A program made the position numbers and the translations under genes. Below are positions 1-6,558 of a stretch of 6,857 bases of DNA, piece by piece. The notes beneath the pieces are model-generated. The model did no database searches and was not told where the DNA came from. It saw nothing but the letters and a program-made list of their open reading frames with translations. Position 1 is the stretch's first letter. Each line of letters begins with the position of its first letter. Origin of the DNA: Desulfobacteraceae bacterium (GTDB taxonomy: Bacteria; Desulfobacterota; Desulfobacteria; Desulfobacterales; BuS5); contig JAUVKE010000140.1 in NCBI GenBank assembly GCA_030592105.1, forward strand, positions 1 to 6,857, given 5' to 3'.

Positions 1-744
1 AAAAAAGATGGAATTGAGCTTATGCCCTGGGTAGTTGAAGTGGTTCAGGATGTTGTGCCTGATATTCCTCTTGCTCTTGATACATCAAATGTTGATGCGA
101 TAGAAGCAGCTTTAAAGGTCTACAAAGAGACTCCCCAGCCGCCTATTGTCAATTCTATAATGTGCCGGCCGGAGCGTTATGAAAAAATGGTTCCGATTGC
201 TGCTGAATATAATGCAGACTTTATCGCACTCATGTGGGGGCCTGATGGATTACCCCGTGATGAAAATGAACGCGCTGCTTTGGCAGTGGAACTTCTTTAT
301 TTTGCCAATGAAGCTGGTATTCCAAATGAAAAGATCTGGGTAGACGGAATAGTAACACCTGTTAATATTCAGCAGCCCCAGGCTATAAGCCTTATGGAAT
401 TCCAGGAAATGGTCCAGGATATAGCACCAGGAGCAAAGAGTACGTGTGGATTATCCAATATTTCTAATGGGCCACCTACCCATTTGCGGCCGATTCTGAA
501 TCAGACATATATGGTCATGCTTATGAAACATGGGATGTTATCGGTTATTTCTGATCCGCTGGATGATCAGCTTACCGACATAGCCAAGGGTAAACGTCAA
601 GATATTGTTGATCTTATTTATGCAGTTATGGATGGCAATGAACCGGATACAGCATCATTATCAAAAGAATTGCAGGATTATGCAAAAACAACAAACGTAA
701 TTCTTGGTAAGACACTCTATTCAGATTCATGGCTTGAAGTGTAA
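1..744 (+). CDS. acsE: Methyltetrahydrofolate:corrinoid/iron-sulfur protein methyltransferase, 3' part (5' end outside window)
   Basis: Transfers the methyl group of methyltetrahydrofolate to the cobalt of the corrinoid/iron-sulfur protein in the Wood-Ljungdahl pathway; complete oxidisers of acetate can run it in reverse. The frame is open from base 1, so this is a fragment of 247 residues. Against the 262-residue Moorella enzyme as I remember it, about 49 N-terminal residues are missing. It is a pterin-binding TIM barrel of the dihydropteroate-synthase superfamily. Four pterin-site residues known from Moorella are visible in their motifs: Asp27 (LALDTSN), Asn51 (IVNSI), Asp115 (VDGIVTP) and Asn153 (GLSNISNG). 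The C-terminus (KTLYSDSW) matches the family ending (QTVYCDSF). An extra stretch of about 30 residues lies just before it, at roughly 194-228. The ATG at 22-24 is internal (Met8) and not the start. I am sure of the superfamily and confident of AcsE; a methyltransferase of another corrinoid system is the alternative. Confidence 0.88.
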   Translation, partial: KKDGIELMPWVVEVVQDVVPDIPLALDTSNVDAIEAALKVYKETPQPPIVNSIMCRPERYEKMVPIAAEYNADFIALMWGPDGLPRDENERAALAVELLYFANEAGIPNEKIWVDGIVTPVNIQQPQAISLMEFQEMVQDIAPGAKSTCGLSNISNGPPTHLRPILNQTYMVMLMKHGMLSVISDPLDDQLTDIAKGKRQDIVDLIYAVMDGNEPDTASLSKELQDYAKTTNVILGKTLYSDSWLEV

Positions 745-757
745 TCGTGAGTTTTAA

Positions 758-794
758 ATAGTGAGTATTGAGAGCTTTTCCCAATACTCACTAT
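758..794. terminator. Perfect 13-bp hairpin between convergent genes, probable bidirectional terminator
   Basis: Bases 758-770 (atagtgagtattg) and 782-794 (caatactcactat) are exact reverse complements around an 11-nt loop. The hairpin fills most of the gap between the acsE stop (742-744) and the stop of the convergent M48 gene (801-803). The flanks are A/T-rich, but neither side has a long uninterrupted T-run: catTATTT follows on the plus strand and TTTAAAA on the minus strand. It may therefore be a modest intrinsic terminator or simply an mRNA 3'-end stabiliser. Its position and perfect pairing are the evidence. Confidence 0.75.
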
Positions 795-800
795 CATTAT

Positions 801-2291
801 TTAAAAAACTTTAATCAATTGTCCTGGTTTTGGTTCACCTGCCGGATACTGATTATTAAGGAGACGCAGGTACAGATCAGCATGGTCTGTAAAGGGTAAT
901 TTTTGAGCAAGTTTTTTGTAACTCATGGATGAATTTGCATGTATTATTTTAATCCTTAATGGCTTTGCCAGTTTTTTTTCATTATCTTTTAATGGATGAA
1001 AGCTTAATCCTGTTTTTAAAATCGCCTCATTAGTTTCAGACTGCATATATAAATCCCTGGCAGCTCCAACCAGAAAGTATGCTCTATTATTAAAAAAGAT
1101 TAAACAGACTCTTGCAACTCTTTTTCCGTTTTGGGTGTTCACCTGTCCCAGAGCGGTATACCCCTTTAAACCATTGGGATTGATCTCTTTTCCAGCACGT
1201 AAATCTTTAAAACCGAGTCTGCTGGTTAAAAACTCTTTACACGAGATACGTTTATTAATATCATAAACAGTAATTTTACTTTGGGCGGTCCCTCCCGGAG
1301 CAATGGCCTGAATGCTTTCCTTACTGTTTTTCAAATTCCAGTCTTTAGGAAAGAAAATGGCAAATCCCAGTTCTCCATGATAAAACTTGCTGCCTCTGCG
1401 TATTCCATCCGAAAAACTGTCTCCAAAAACCAAACCTGAAAGCATATTAAGAAATTGATCTTTTTTCCCGTTATGTCTCTTTTTTTTAAATGTTTCTGCA
1501 GTATTAACAATACTCCTGATACGTGTATCATTGTCTGGATGAGTTGCAAAAAGACCTCTGTATGTATGAGTCTTTTCTCCCCTTGCTGCAGCTGTCTTTT
1601 TGCTGAAATCAGCATGATTTTTTAAAATTTTTAAAATTGAAATAATCGACCTGGGGTCATACCCTGCTTTTGCAAGATATTTTGCCGACAGTGTATCTGC
1701 TTCTAATTCATGCTTTCTGCTGTAGCCGGACAGCAAAGCCCCCCCCAATATTCCATACGCATCTGTAACAGCTTTATTGCGAAGTTCCGGTATTAATATC
1801 TGGCCAGCTGCCAGTCCTATATTTGTTGCCATGGAGGCGGTCTGCTGCCTGACTCCATGTCGCGCTGTAACATGTCCTATTTCATGTCCCAGTACTGCCG
1901 CAAGTTCATCTTCTGTATTGAGATATGCAAGTAGCCCTCTGGTAATGTATATATAGCCACCGGGAAGGGCAAAAGCATTAATGTCGGTAGAATCTAAAAC
2001 AGTAAAACGATAAACAAGGTCTGACCTGTGGCTGCTAACGGCCAGTCTCTGTCCAACCTTTGTTACATACCTTTGTAGAGAAGAATCATCATACTTGCCG
2101 AACTGTTTAAGAATTTCAGGGTGGTAGCCTCTCCCCATAGCAATCTCTTTCGATTCGCTCATGAGGACAAATTCACGTTTTCCGCTTACAGGATTTATTG
2201 CGCAACTGCCCGCCAATAAAAAAAATAACAGAAAAAACAGGTGAATACGTGTATATATTTTTTTACAATTTTTAATGTGTGAGTTTTTCAT
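801..2291 (-). CDS. M48 family zinc metalloprotease, predicted outer-membrane lipoprotein
   Basis: Envelope peptidase of 496 residues, related to the BepA/LoiP-type M48 proteins that handle misfolded outer-membrane proteins. A basic N-terminus is followed by a hydrophobic run (about 18-28) and a lipobox-like AGSC with Cys30. Ala at +2 gives no inner-membrane retention signal. The zinc site is H136-E-I-G-H140, with the third ligand Glu195 in the HELEAD motif (Asp199). The peptidase domain covers about 40-265. Residues about 300-435 form a less typical beta-rich region. The last 50 or so residues (about 445-496), ending in PKPGQLIKVF, resemble the LysM-like tail seen in some M48 lipoproteins. 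The ATG start gives a normal signal peptide, but no good Shine-Dalgarno precedes it. An 8-G run on the coding strand (1739-1746) sits between the two zinc motifs. Substrate is unknown. Family assignment is certain; the exact orthologue (BepA-like, LoiP-like or another subgroup) is not. Confidence 0.93.
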   Translation of the reverse strand: MKNSHIKNCKKIYTRIHLFFLLFFLLAGSCAINPVSGKREFVLMSESKEIAMGRGYHPEILKQFGKYDDSSLQRYVTKVGQRLAVSSHRSDLVYRFTVLDSTDINAFALPGGYIYITRGLLAYLNTEDELAAVLGHEIGHVTARHGVRQQTASMATNIGLAAGQILIPELRNKAVTDAYGILGGALLSGYSRKHELEADTLSAKYLAKAGYDPRSIISILKILKNHADFSKKTAAARGEKTHTYRGLFATHPDNDTRIRSIVNTAETFKKKRHNGKKDQFLNMLSGLVFGDSFSDGIRRGSKFYHGELGFAIFFPKDWNLKNSKESIQAIAPGGTAQSKITVYDINKRISCKEFLTSRLGFKDLRAGKEINPNGLKGYTALGQVNTQNGKRVARVCLIFFNNRAYFLVGAARDLYMQSETNEAILKTGLSFHPLKDNEKKLAKPLRIKIIHANSSMSYKKLAQKLPFTDHADLYLRLLNNQYPAGEPKPGQLIKVF

Positions 2292-2306
2292 AGTTTAATC
2301 AGATTG

Positions 2307-2333
2307 ATTATACCTGAAGTTATAGATTGTCAC
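2307..2333 (-). promoter_or_regulatory. Candidate sigma70-type promoter for the M48 gene
   Basis: On the minus strand GTGACA (2333-2328; five of six to TTGACA) is followed after 15 nt by a consensus TATAAT (2312-2307). The -10 box ends 15 nt before the M48 ATG, so the transcript would have a very short leader, in keeping with the lack of a Shine-Dalgarno there. The spacer is shorter than the usual 17. The -35 element lies inside the left arm of the long inverted repeat described at 2319-2439. Confidence 0.4.
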
Positions 2334-2439
2334 ATAATAACCCAATTTAAAAATTGGCACAAGGTCAGAGGTAGGAATGCGTATTATAATACTCATACGC
2401 CGATAAAGCCGTGAAATTATTTATGTGATGGTCTATAAT
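2319..2439. repeat. Long imperfect inverted repeat of about 120 bp with internal hairpins (MITE-like or structured RNA)
   Basis: Bases 2320-2337 and 2421-2438 pair over 18 positions: 15 Watson-Crick and 3 adjacent G-U pairs when read as plus-strand RNA. After a 1-nt bulge (2420) the stem continues for three pairs (2338-2340 with 2417-2419). The enclosed 76 nt hold two small hairpins, CCAATT/AATTGG (2342-2347 with 2352-2357) and GCGTAT/ATACGC (2379-2384 with 2395-2400), the second overlapping a perfect 12-nt palindrome (2381-2392). It fills most of the 169-nt gap between the HEAT-receiver and M48 genes. No coding sequence is visible. Terminal pairing and length fit a small non-autonomous element or a structured RNA; no target-site duplication is obvious. 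Confidence 0.55.
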
Positions 2440-2460
2440 CAAATTAATAACTGGCAACTG

Positions 2461-4098
2461 TCAAGGAGTTAAAAAAGATTTAATAGCTTTACCAAGCCCC
2501 TCTTCTGTGAATGGTTTATTAATTATGGTATTTACTCCAGCATTGTCAGCCGCTTCATTATCCGTAGATTCATTTTGTGTAGTCACCATGATTATGGGAA
2601 GTCTTTTTTTATCAAATAATTTACGAACTTGTCTTATTAATTCTATACCATCTATCCTTGGCATATTAAGATCTGTAAGTATAAAATCCGGTTTTTCAGT
2701 TTTAACACTTGCAATTGCTTCTTCCGGAAATTCAAAAAGTACAGATTCATATCCGAGATTATGGAGAGTTTTTCTGTATATACTAAGAATCATCTTGGAA
2801 TCATCCACAGCAAAGATCTTGAGTTTTTTCTTTTCGGTTTTAGCCTTCTTTATTCCAAGTTTTTTAGCAAGATCTTTGTATCCGTTTTTTATTAAAAGTT
2901 TCTCAAAATGAGTTCTAATATCCGGATGTGCTTTTTTGACAAGATATGCAGTTCCTATTTTTTTAACCTGTTCATCATCAATAAGACTCAAAAATATATT
3001 ATTACACTGTGTGTCTATAACTGTCATTATTATTCGTTCAGCATCTTTTTTAGATCCGTTTACAAGATTTTTCATCCCTGCCAGAAGAACAGTGTTGTAA
3101 TTGCGGTCTATAGCCCTTGCAGCAGCGGCACGAACATGACTTTCGTTATCCTCAAGTCCTGTTGCAAGGCTGAATGCCCCTTTGCGTAATGGAAGCAATC
3201 CTAATGCTTCATAAGCTGCAAATCTTATGTTGGCGTCTTCGGGCCCACTATGAATAAGTTTTCGTATAGGATTGACTGCTGCTTCATCCCCTATATCCCC
3301 AAGGACATTGAGAGTATGAATTAAAAGGTCTGAATCAAAATGGAGAAGATTGGCAGTTAAAAATGGAACTGCCTTGGCTCCGATCTCCACAAGTTTCGCC
3401 TTTCCGGCGGTCCTGACATGTGCATAATGGGATGCCAGAGTTTCATTCAGCTTTTCAAGAGCATCCTGAGACTGATTGCTGGCAAATATATCAATAATCA
3501 TAACATCAAGATCAGGGTCAAGCCCGATCCGTTCAGAGAGTCTGTGGAGAGCCGAACGTGTTCCTATCTGCCCCAATGCCTGTATTGCACAGGAAATAAG
3601 CTCAAAATTATCAACATACAGATAATCTGCAACAATTGCTGCGGCAGATGGAATACCTATCATTCCTGCGGCGTTGATGGCACCCTTAAGTATTTTTTCT
3701 CCCTTCTCTTCTTTTAAAATTTTTAAAAGAATCGGAGTCGCTTCCGGAAGACGTATTTCACCGGCAAGTTCAGCAAATAATAATCTTATTCCCTGTTTTC
3801 CCTTTTTATCTTTTAATATATCAAGAAGAATCTGGGGGTTATCAAGTATTTTGGACGTGAGAAGTTGTTTTATGAGTGGAAAGGTATTCGTTTTCAGGGA
3901 TGTTTCAAGTAAAAGTTCTGCCAGCAGGGGAATCGCAAAATCCATATCAGCACGGCTTATTTCAGAAAGAGCTGATCTTGCAACATCAATCTCCATTTCG
4001 TCAAGATACGACATTACGATTTTAGCTTTTAAAATATCTTTAACCTTAATATCATAACGAATTTCATCCAGAAAATCTTTAGCATTGATTTCAGGCAT
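2461..4098 (-). CDS. HEAT-repeat protein with C-terminal CheY-like receiver domain
   Basis: Cytoplasmic protein of 545 residues with no signal peptide or membrane segment. Residues about 50-410 are alpha-helical repeats of about 30 residues, clearest from 118 to 331, where units repeatedly end in a Gly-Ile-Gly-like turn (MIG 148, QIG 179, EIG 240, DIG 270). This is a HEAT or PBS-lyase-HEAT solenoid, usually a protein-binding scaffold. A Lys-rich linker (about 417-427) leads to a receiver domain (about 427-545) with an intact phosphorylation site: acidic pair Asp432-Asp433, phosphoacceptor Asp476 (LTDLNMP), switch Thr506 and Lys528 (NKPF). No output, kinase or DNA-binding domain follows. The likely role is a scaffold whose partner binding changes on phosphorylation; the cognate histidine kinase is not in the window. 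A strong Shine-Dalgarno supports this ATG. Domain calls are firm; the process controlled is unknown. Confidence 0.92.
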   Translation of the reverse strand: MPEINAKDFLDEIRYDIKVKDILKAKIVMSYLDEMEIDVARSALSEISRADMDFAIPLLAELLLETSLKTNTFPLIKQLLTSKILDNPQILLDILKDKKGKQGIRLLFAELAGEIRLPEATPILLKILKEEKGEKILKGAINAAGMIGIPSAAAIVADYLYVDNFELISCAIQALGQIGTRSALHRLSERIGLDPDLDVMIIDIFASNQSQDALEKLNETLASHYAHVRTAGKAKLVEIGAKAVPFLTANLLHFDSDLLIHTLNVLGDIGDEAAVNPIRKLIHSGPEDANIRFAAYEALGLLPLRKGAFSLATGLEDNESHVRAAAARAIDRNYNTVLLAGMKNLVNGSKKDAERIIMTVIDTQCNNIFLSLIDDEQVKKIGTAYLVKKAHPDIRTHFEKLLIKNGYKDLAKKLGIKKAKTEKKKLKIFAVDDSKMILSIYRKTLHNLGYESVLFEFPEEAIASVKTEKPDFILTDLNMPRIDGIELIRQVRKLFDKKRLPIIMVTTQNESTDNEAADNAGVNTIINKPFTEEGLGKAIKSFLTP

Positions 4099-4102
4099 CC
4101 AG

Positions 4103-4110
4103 TTCCCCCT
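4103..4110 (-). promoter_or_regulatory. Shine-Dalgarno of the HEAT-receiver gene
   Basis: The minus strand reads AGGGGGAA, with the G-run at 4109-4105, six bases before the ATG at 4098-4096. It fixes the start codon and is stronger than anything before the M48 or rhodanese genes. Confidence 0.75.
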
Positions 4111-4120
4111 TTTTTAACAA

Positions 4121-4149
4121 AATATATGTCATAACTCTTATGCCTTCAC
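4121..4149 (-). promoter_or_regulatory. Weak candidate promoter with a dyad, upstream of the HEAT-receiver gene
   Basis: In the 143-nt gap after the ligase stop, the minus strand has TATATT (4126-4121) with GTGAAG (4149-4144; only three of six to TTGACA) 17 nt upstream. The spacer contains a 5-3-5 dyad, CATAA-ctc-TTATG (4130-4142), that could be an operator. The rest of the gap holds a 9-bp inverted repeat (ATGAAATTT 4184-4192 / AAATTTCAT 4221-4229) just downstream of the ligase gene, which lacks a T-run. All of this is suggestive only, because short dyads are common in A/T-rich DNA. Confidence 0.28.
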
Positions 4150-4241
4150 GAGCACACAAAACATGAAAAAGAGATAGCGTTTAATGAAATTTTATAAATC
4201 AGCAGAATACCTCAATTCATAAATTTCATATCAAAGATGGA

Positions 4242-5903
4242 TTATAAATGTTTCAAATCTGTTTTTAAATTTTTCTCACGCAAAATATTTTTAACTATTT
4301 TGCCCGTAGAATTTCTTGGAATTATATCTGTTATTGCAATTTTTTCAGGATGTTTGTACCTTGCCACACCTTTTTCCAGGAGAAGATCAGTCAGATCATC
4401 TAAAGAGACAGATTCGTTAGAAGCAGGAACAATACAGGCGCAGACCTTTTCCCCAAGCAGATCATCAGGTATTCCGATTATTGCAGCATCCTGAACTTTT
4501 GGGTGCCCTAACAGATAGTTTTCAATTTCCTGGGAGCTGATATTATATCCTCCCCTGATTATAATATCTTTGCACCTTTCAAAAAAGGAGAGCAAGTTAT
4601 CTTTTTCTATTTTAAAGAGATCACCGGTTTTTAAATATCCTTCTTTTGCAAACCCTTTTTTTGTCATTTCCGGGCTGTTAAAATAAGACGGAATTACTCC
4701 GGGCCCTTTATAGATAAGCTCACCCACATCACCTGTATCTGTCAGTTCATTTCCTGACATATCTATTATCTTTGTTTCAATAAACCTGGCAGCTTTTGAT
4801 TTCCATTTTGCTCCGGATTTTCCAAAATGAGGAAAATGATCGACTCTCAATTCCATGTCAGGGATATCTTCGCTCCCTGCAACTATACCGGATCCTTCGT
4901 TTTGTCCCCATAAATTTCCTATTTCAATCCCCCATCGTTTTTTAAACTCATTTAACGTCCATAAAGATGGAGCCGCTGAGCCAGTGGTGATAGAACGCAC
5001 GCAGCTTAAATCAAGTGCATCAACCTGAGGGTGCTTGGCAATAATATTCAGTATCGCAGGGACAAGCAACATGTAGTTAACTTTTTCTTTGATTATCTGT
5101 TTCATAAACAGCGTTAAATCAAAGGGGTGATGAATAATCATTGTGCCACCAAGAATAGCCCATGGTAAAAATATAGTACCCACAGATGCCATGTTCACAA
5201 GAGGCCCTGTAATCATAAAAGTGTCTCCGGGTTTTATTCCTGTTGCATCCTGAAGAATCGACACCCCTATCCAGTTGTTATGACTCAAAGGGCAGCCCTT
5301 TGGCATAGCCTCTGTTCCTGATGTCCAGCATATTGTAAAAATATCATTGGCATTTATATGAATATTATCCAGTTTTCCGGTAATTTTTCCTCTACTCATT
5401 TTTCTGATTTCTTCATAGGTTATTATATGCTTGAGTTCAGGAAAGCTGGGCTGAAGGGTTTCAGCCATTTTTTTATGGTTAAATCCATTGAATTTTTCAA
5501 TAATAATAAATGCTTTTGTTTTTGTAATTTCAGCTATATTAGATAACTCGGCTTTTCTCAGAAGTACAGGCACAGGAGAAATAACAGCTCCTGTCCTTGC
5601 AATGGCAAGATAGAGCATTGCCAGTTCCCAGCAATTGGGAAGTTGAACCATTATAATATTATCTTTCCCAATACCTTTTTTTATTAATCCTTCTGCAGTT
5701 GCATTCACTGCCCGATCAAACTCTTTATAAGTAAGTTTTTCGGGTTTGGAACCTGTTAGATCTTTCTTGTTTAAAGGATCAATAATACATATCTGGTCTG
5801 GGTTTTTTTGCACATGCCGTTTAAATATATCAAGGATGGTCGAGGTTCCCCATATTCCCATTGTTTCATATTTATTAATATCCTGTGCTGAGGCTAAAAT
5901 CAT
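4242..5903 (-). CDS. AMP-dependent synthetase/ligase (class I adenylate-forming, acyl-CoA ligase type)
   Basis: Activates a carboxylic acid with ATP to an acyl-adenylate and probably passes it to CoA; soluble and cytoplasmic. The length of 553 residues is full for the family. Core motifs in order: P-loop-like A3, TSGTEAMPKG (194-203); A5 as WGQNEG (332-337) where most members have YGxTE, with Glu336 kept; A7 TGD (426-428); A8 hinge ERCKDIIIRGGYNIS (442-456) with Arg443 and Lys445; and A10 PRNSTGK (529-535) with the catalytic Lys535. The N-terminal (about 20-440) and C-terminal (about 445-545) domains are both intact, and no carrier or condensation domain is attached. Substrate cannot be read from the sequence; medium-chain, cyclic or aromatic acids are possible. 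A good Shine-Dalgarno supports the ATG at 5903. It sits 2 nt after the rhodanese stop and so is cotranscribed with it. Family certain, substrate unknown. Confidence 0.93.
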   Translation of the reverse strand: MILASAQDINKYETMGIWGTSTILDIFKRHVQKNPDQICIIDPLNKKDLTGSKPEKLTYKEFDRAVNATAEGLIKKGIGKDNIIMVQLPNCWELAMLYLAIARTGAVISPVPVLLRKAELSNIAEITKTKAFIIIEKFNGFNHKKMAETLQPSFPELKHIITYEEIRKMSRGKITGKLDNIHINANDIFTICWTSGTEAMPKGCPLSHNNWIGVSILQDATGIKPGDTFMITGPLVNMASVGTIFLPWAILGGTMIIHHPFDLTLFMKQIIKEKVNYMLLVPAILNIIAKHPQVDALDLSCVRSITTGSAAPSLWTLNEFKKRWGIEIGNLWGQNEGSGIVAGSEDIPDMELRVDHFPHFGKSGAKWKSKAARFIETKIIDMSGNELTDTGDVGELIYKGPGVIPSYFNSPEMTKKGFAKEGYLKTGDLFKIEKDNLLSFFERCKDIIIRGGYNISSQEIENYLLGHPKVQDAAIIGIPDDLLGEKVCACIVPASNESVSLDDLTDLLLEKGVARYKHPEKIAITDIIPRNSTGKIVKNILREKNLKTDLKHL

Positions 5904-5905
5904 TA

Positions 5906-6373
5906 TTACTCCTTAAATTCTTCTTTCCATCTGCTCCACCCGTTTTTCAGATAAAATACATTTGTATATCCTGTCGAAGAAAATTTTTCTGCCAGAGTTT
6001 GTGCAAGATCACACTGATCACTATCGCAATAAGTTATAATTATTATGTCAGTATCATTTTCAAAGAAAAATTTATTTATCAATTCATCAAAATCTTTTTC
6101 AAAAAAATTTATTGCGCCTGGAATATGTCCTTTTATAAAACTGCTTTCATCCCTGGCATCAATAATAACGCTCATTTCACTTTTTAATATAATCATAGCT
6201 TTTGCAAGAGATATCTCTTTTGCACTGCTGTCCTCAGGAATAATCTCCATATTTCCCTGGAAAAAAATTATCCCATTATCCCTAATTTGATTTACGAGTA
6301 AAGAGATAATCAAAGCAGCAAAAATAAGAATTACAGCTTCATAACATGTCTTTTTTATAATCTGTTTTTCCAT
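5906..6373 (-). CDS. Membrane-anchored rhodanese-like domain protein
   Basis: Single-domain rhodanese (sulfurtransferase fold) of 155 residues with one N-terminal membrane helix (about 12-28). Lysines cluster before the helix (KQIIKK), so the positive-inside rule places the domain outside the cytoplasm, as an anchored periplasmic protein. The rhodanese domain (about 50-155) shows VIIDARDESSF (69-79), the GHIPGAIN signature (82-89), and an active loop beginning at Cys116 (YCDSDQC) with a second Cys121. The GWSRW segment near the end is typical of the fold. The loop is acidic (two Asp) and lacks the basic residue of thiosulfate sulfurtransferases, so the donor is probably not thiosulfate; persulfide or polysulfide handling is possible. 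The start has a T-rich leader without a Shine-Dalgarno, but later ATGs would remove the membrane helix, and an in-frame stop lies eight codons upstream. Family sure, role unknown. Confidence 0.9.
   Translation of the reverse strand: MEKQIIKKTCYEAVILIFAALIISLLVNQIRDNGIIFFQGNMEIIPEDSSAKEISLAKAMIILKSEMSVIIDARDESSFIKGHIPGAINFFEKDFDELINKFFFENDTDIIIITYCDSDQCDLAQTLAEKFSSTGYTNVFYLKNGWSRWKEEFKE
5909..5914 (-). promoter_or_regulatory. Shine-Dalgarno of the ligase gene, inside the rhodanese gene
   Basis: AAGGAG on the minus strand (5914-5909) is also the last two sense codons (Lys154, Glu155) of the rhodanese gene, five bases before the ligase ATG. The ribosome finishing the rhodanese is placed to reinitiate on the ligase, which implies one transcript and coupled translation. 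Confidence 0.8.
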
Positions 6374-6413
6374 AAAAAAAATTCTGGTTTTTGTTCAGGC
6401 ACTGGTTAATCAA

Positions 6414-6551
6414 CAGGCTTGTTACTGAATAAAAATTTCTTCAAGTTCAAGGCGAAAAATCAATTTACCAGCAGAGATACCCGTTGTATTTCGAGGATTA
6501 AATTTATCTTTTAACGCAGAAACTGGATAAGTTGCGTTTCGTAACAGCCTG
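6414..6551. repeat. Candidate small inverted-repeat element of about 138 bp
   Basis: The ends are imperfect inverted repeats: CAGGCTTGTTACTGAA (6414-6429) against TTTCGTAACAGCCTG (6537-6551), which reverse-complements to CAGGCTGTTACGAAA. They match apart from two single-base insertions and the outermost inner base. Inside the right end two overlapping hairpins compete for the same bases: AACGC/GCGTT (6513-6517 with 6534-6538, enclosing AACT/AGTT) and GTTGCG/CGTAAC (6531-6536 with 6540-6545, one G-U). It lies in the 185-nt gap between the unrecognised gene and the rhodanese gene. No clear target duplication is seen. A 61-codon minus-strand reading frame (6607-6422, GTG start) crosses it and is probably fortuitous. 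MITE-like element or REP-like repeat is inferred. Confidence 0.4.
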
Positions 6552-6558
6552 CCGAGCT

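Noticed and set aside
1331..1615. 94-codon minus-strand reading frame inside the M48 gene
   Set aside because: It lies wholly within a well-supported peptidase gene in another frame and has no recognisable motif or ribosome site.
2355..2370. TTGGCAC resembling the -24 half of a sigma54 promoter
   Set aside because: No GC-containing -12 element follows at the required spacing, and the bases are explained by the internal hairpin of the inverted repeat.
2507..4057. Several plus-strand open frames of 93-134 codons opposite the HEAT-receiver gene
   Set aside because: They are antisense to a confidently identified coding sequence; their translations are rich in Ser, Phe, Ile and Cys, as expected of antisense readings.
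4184..4229. 9-bp inverted repeat as a terminator for the ligase gene
   Set aside because: The stem is nearly all A/T, has a 28-nt loop and lacks a T-run on the minus strand, so it is too weak to call.
5903..5906. Rhodanese-ligase pair as a thiocarboxylate-forming system like ThiF/ThiS or MoeB
   Set aside because: The ligase is of the acyl-CoA synthetase type, not the E1-like ThiF type; no small sulfur-carrier protein is present, and the rhodanese is predicted to face the other side of the membrane.
4237..6290. Plus-strand open frames opposite the ligase and rhodanese genes
   Set aside because: Antisense to two genes with intact family motifs, with no independent support.
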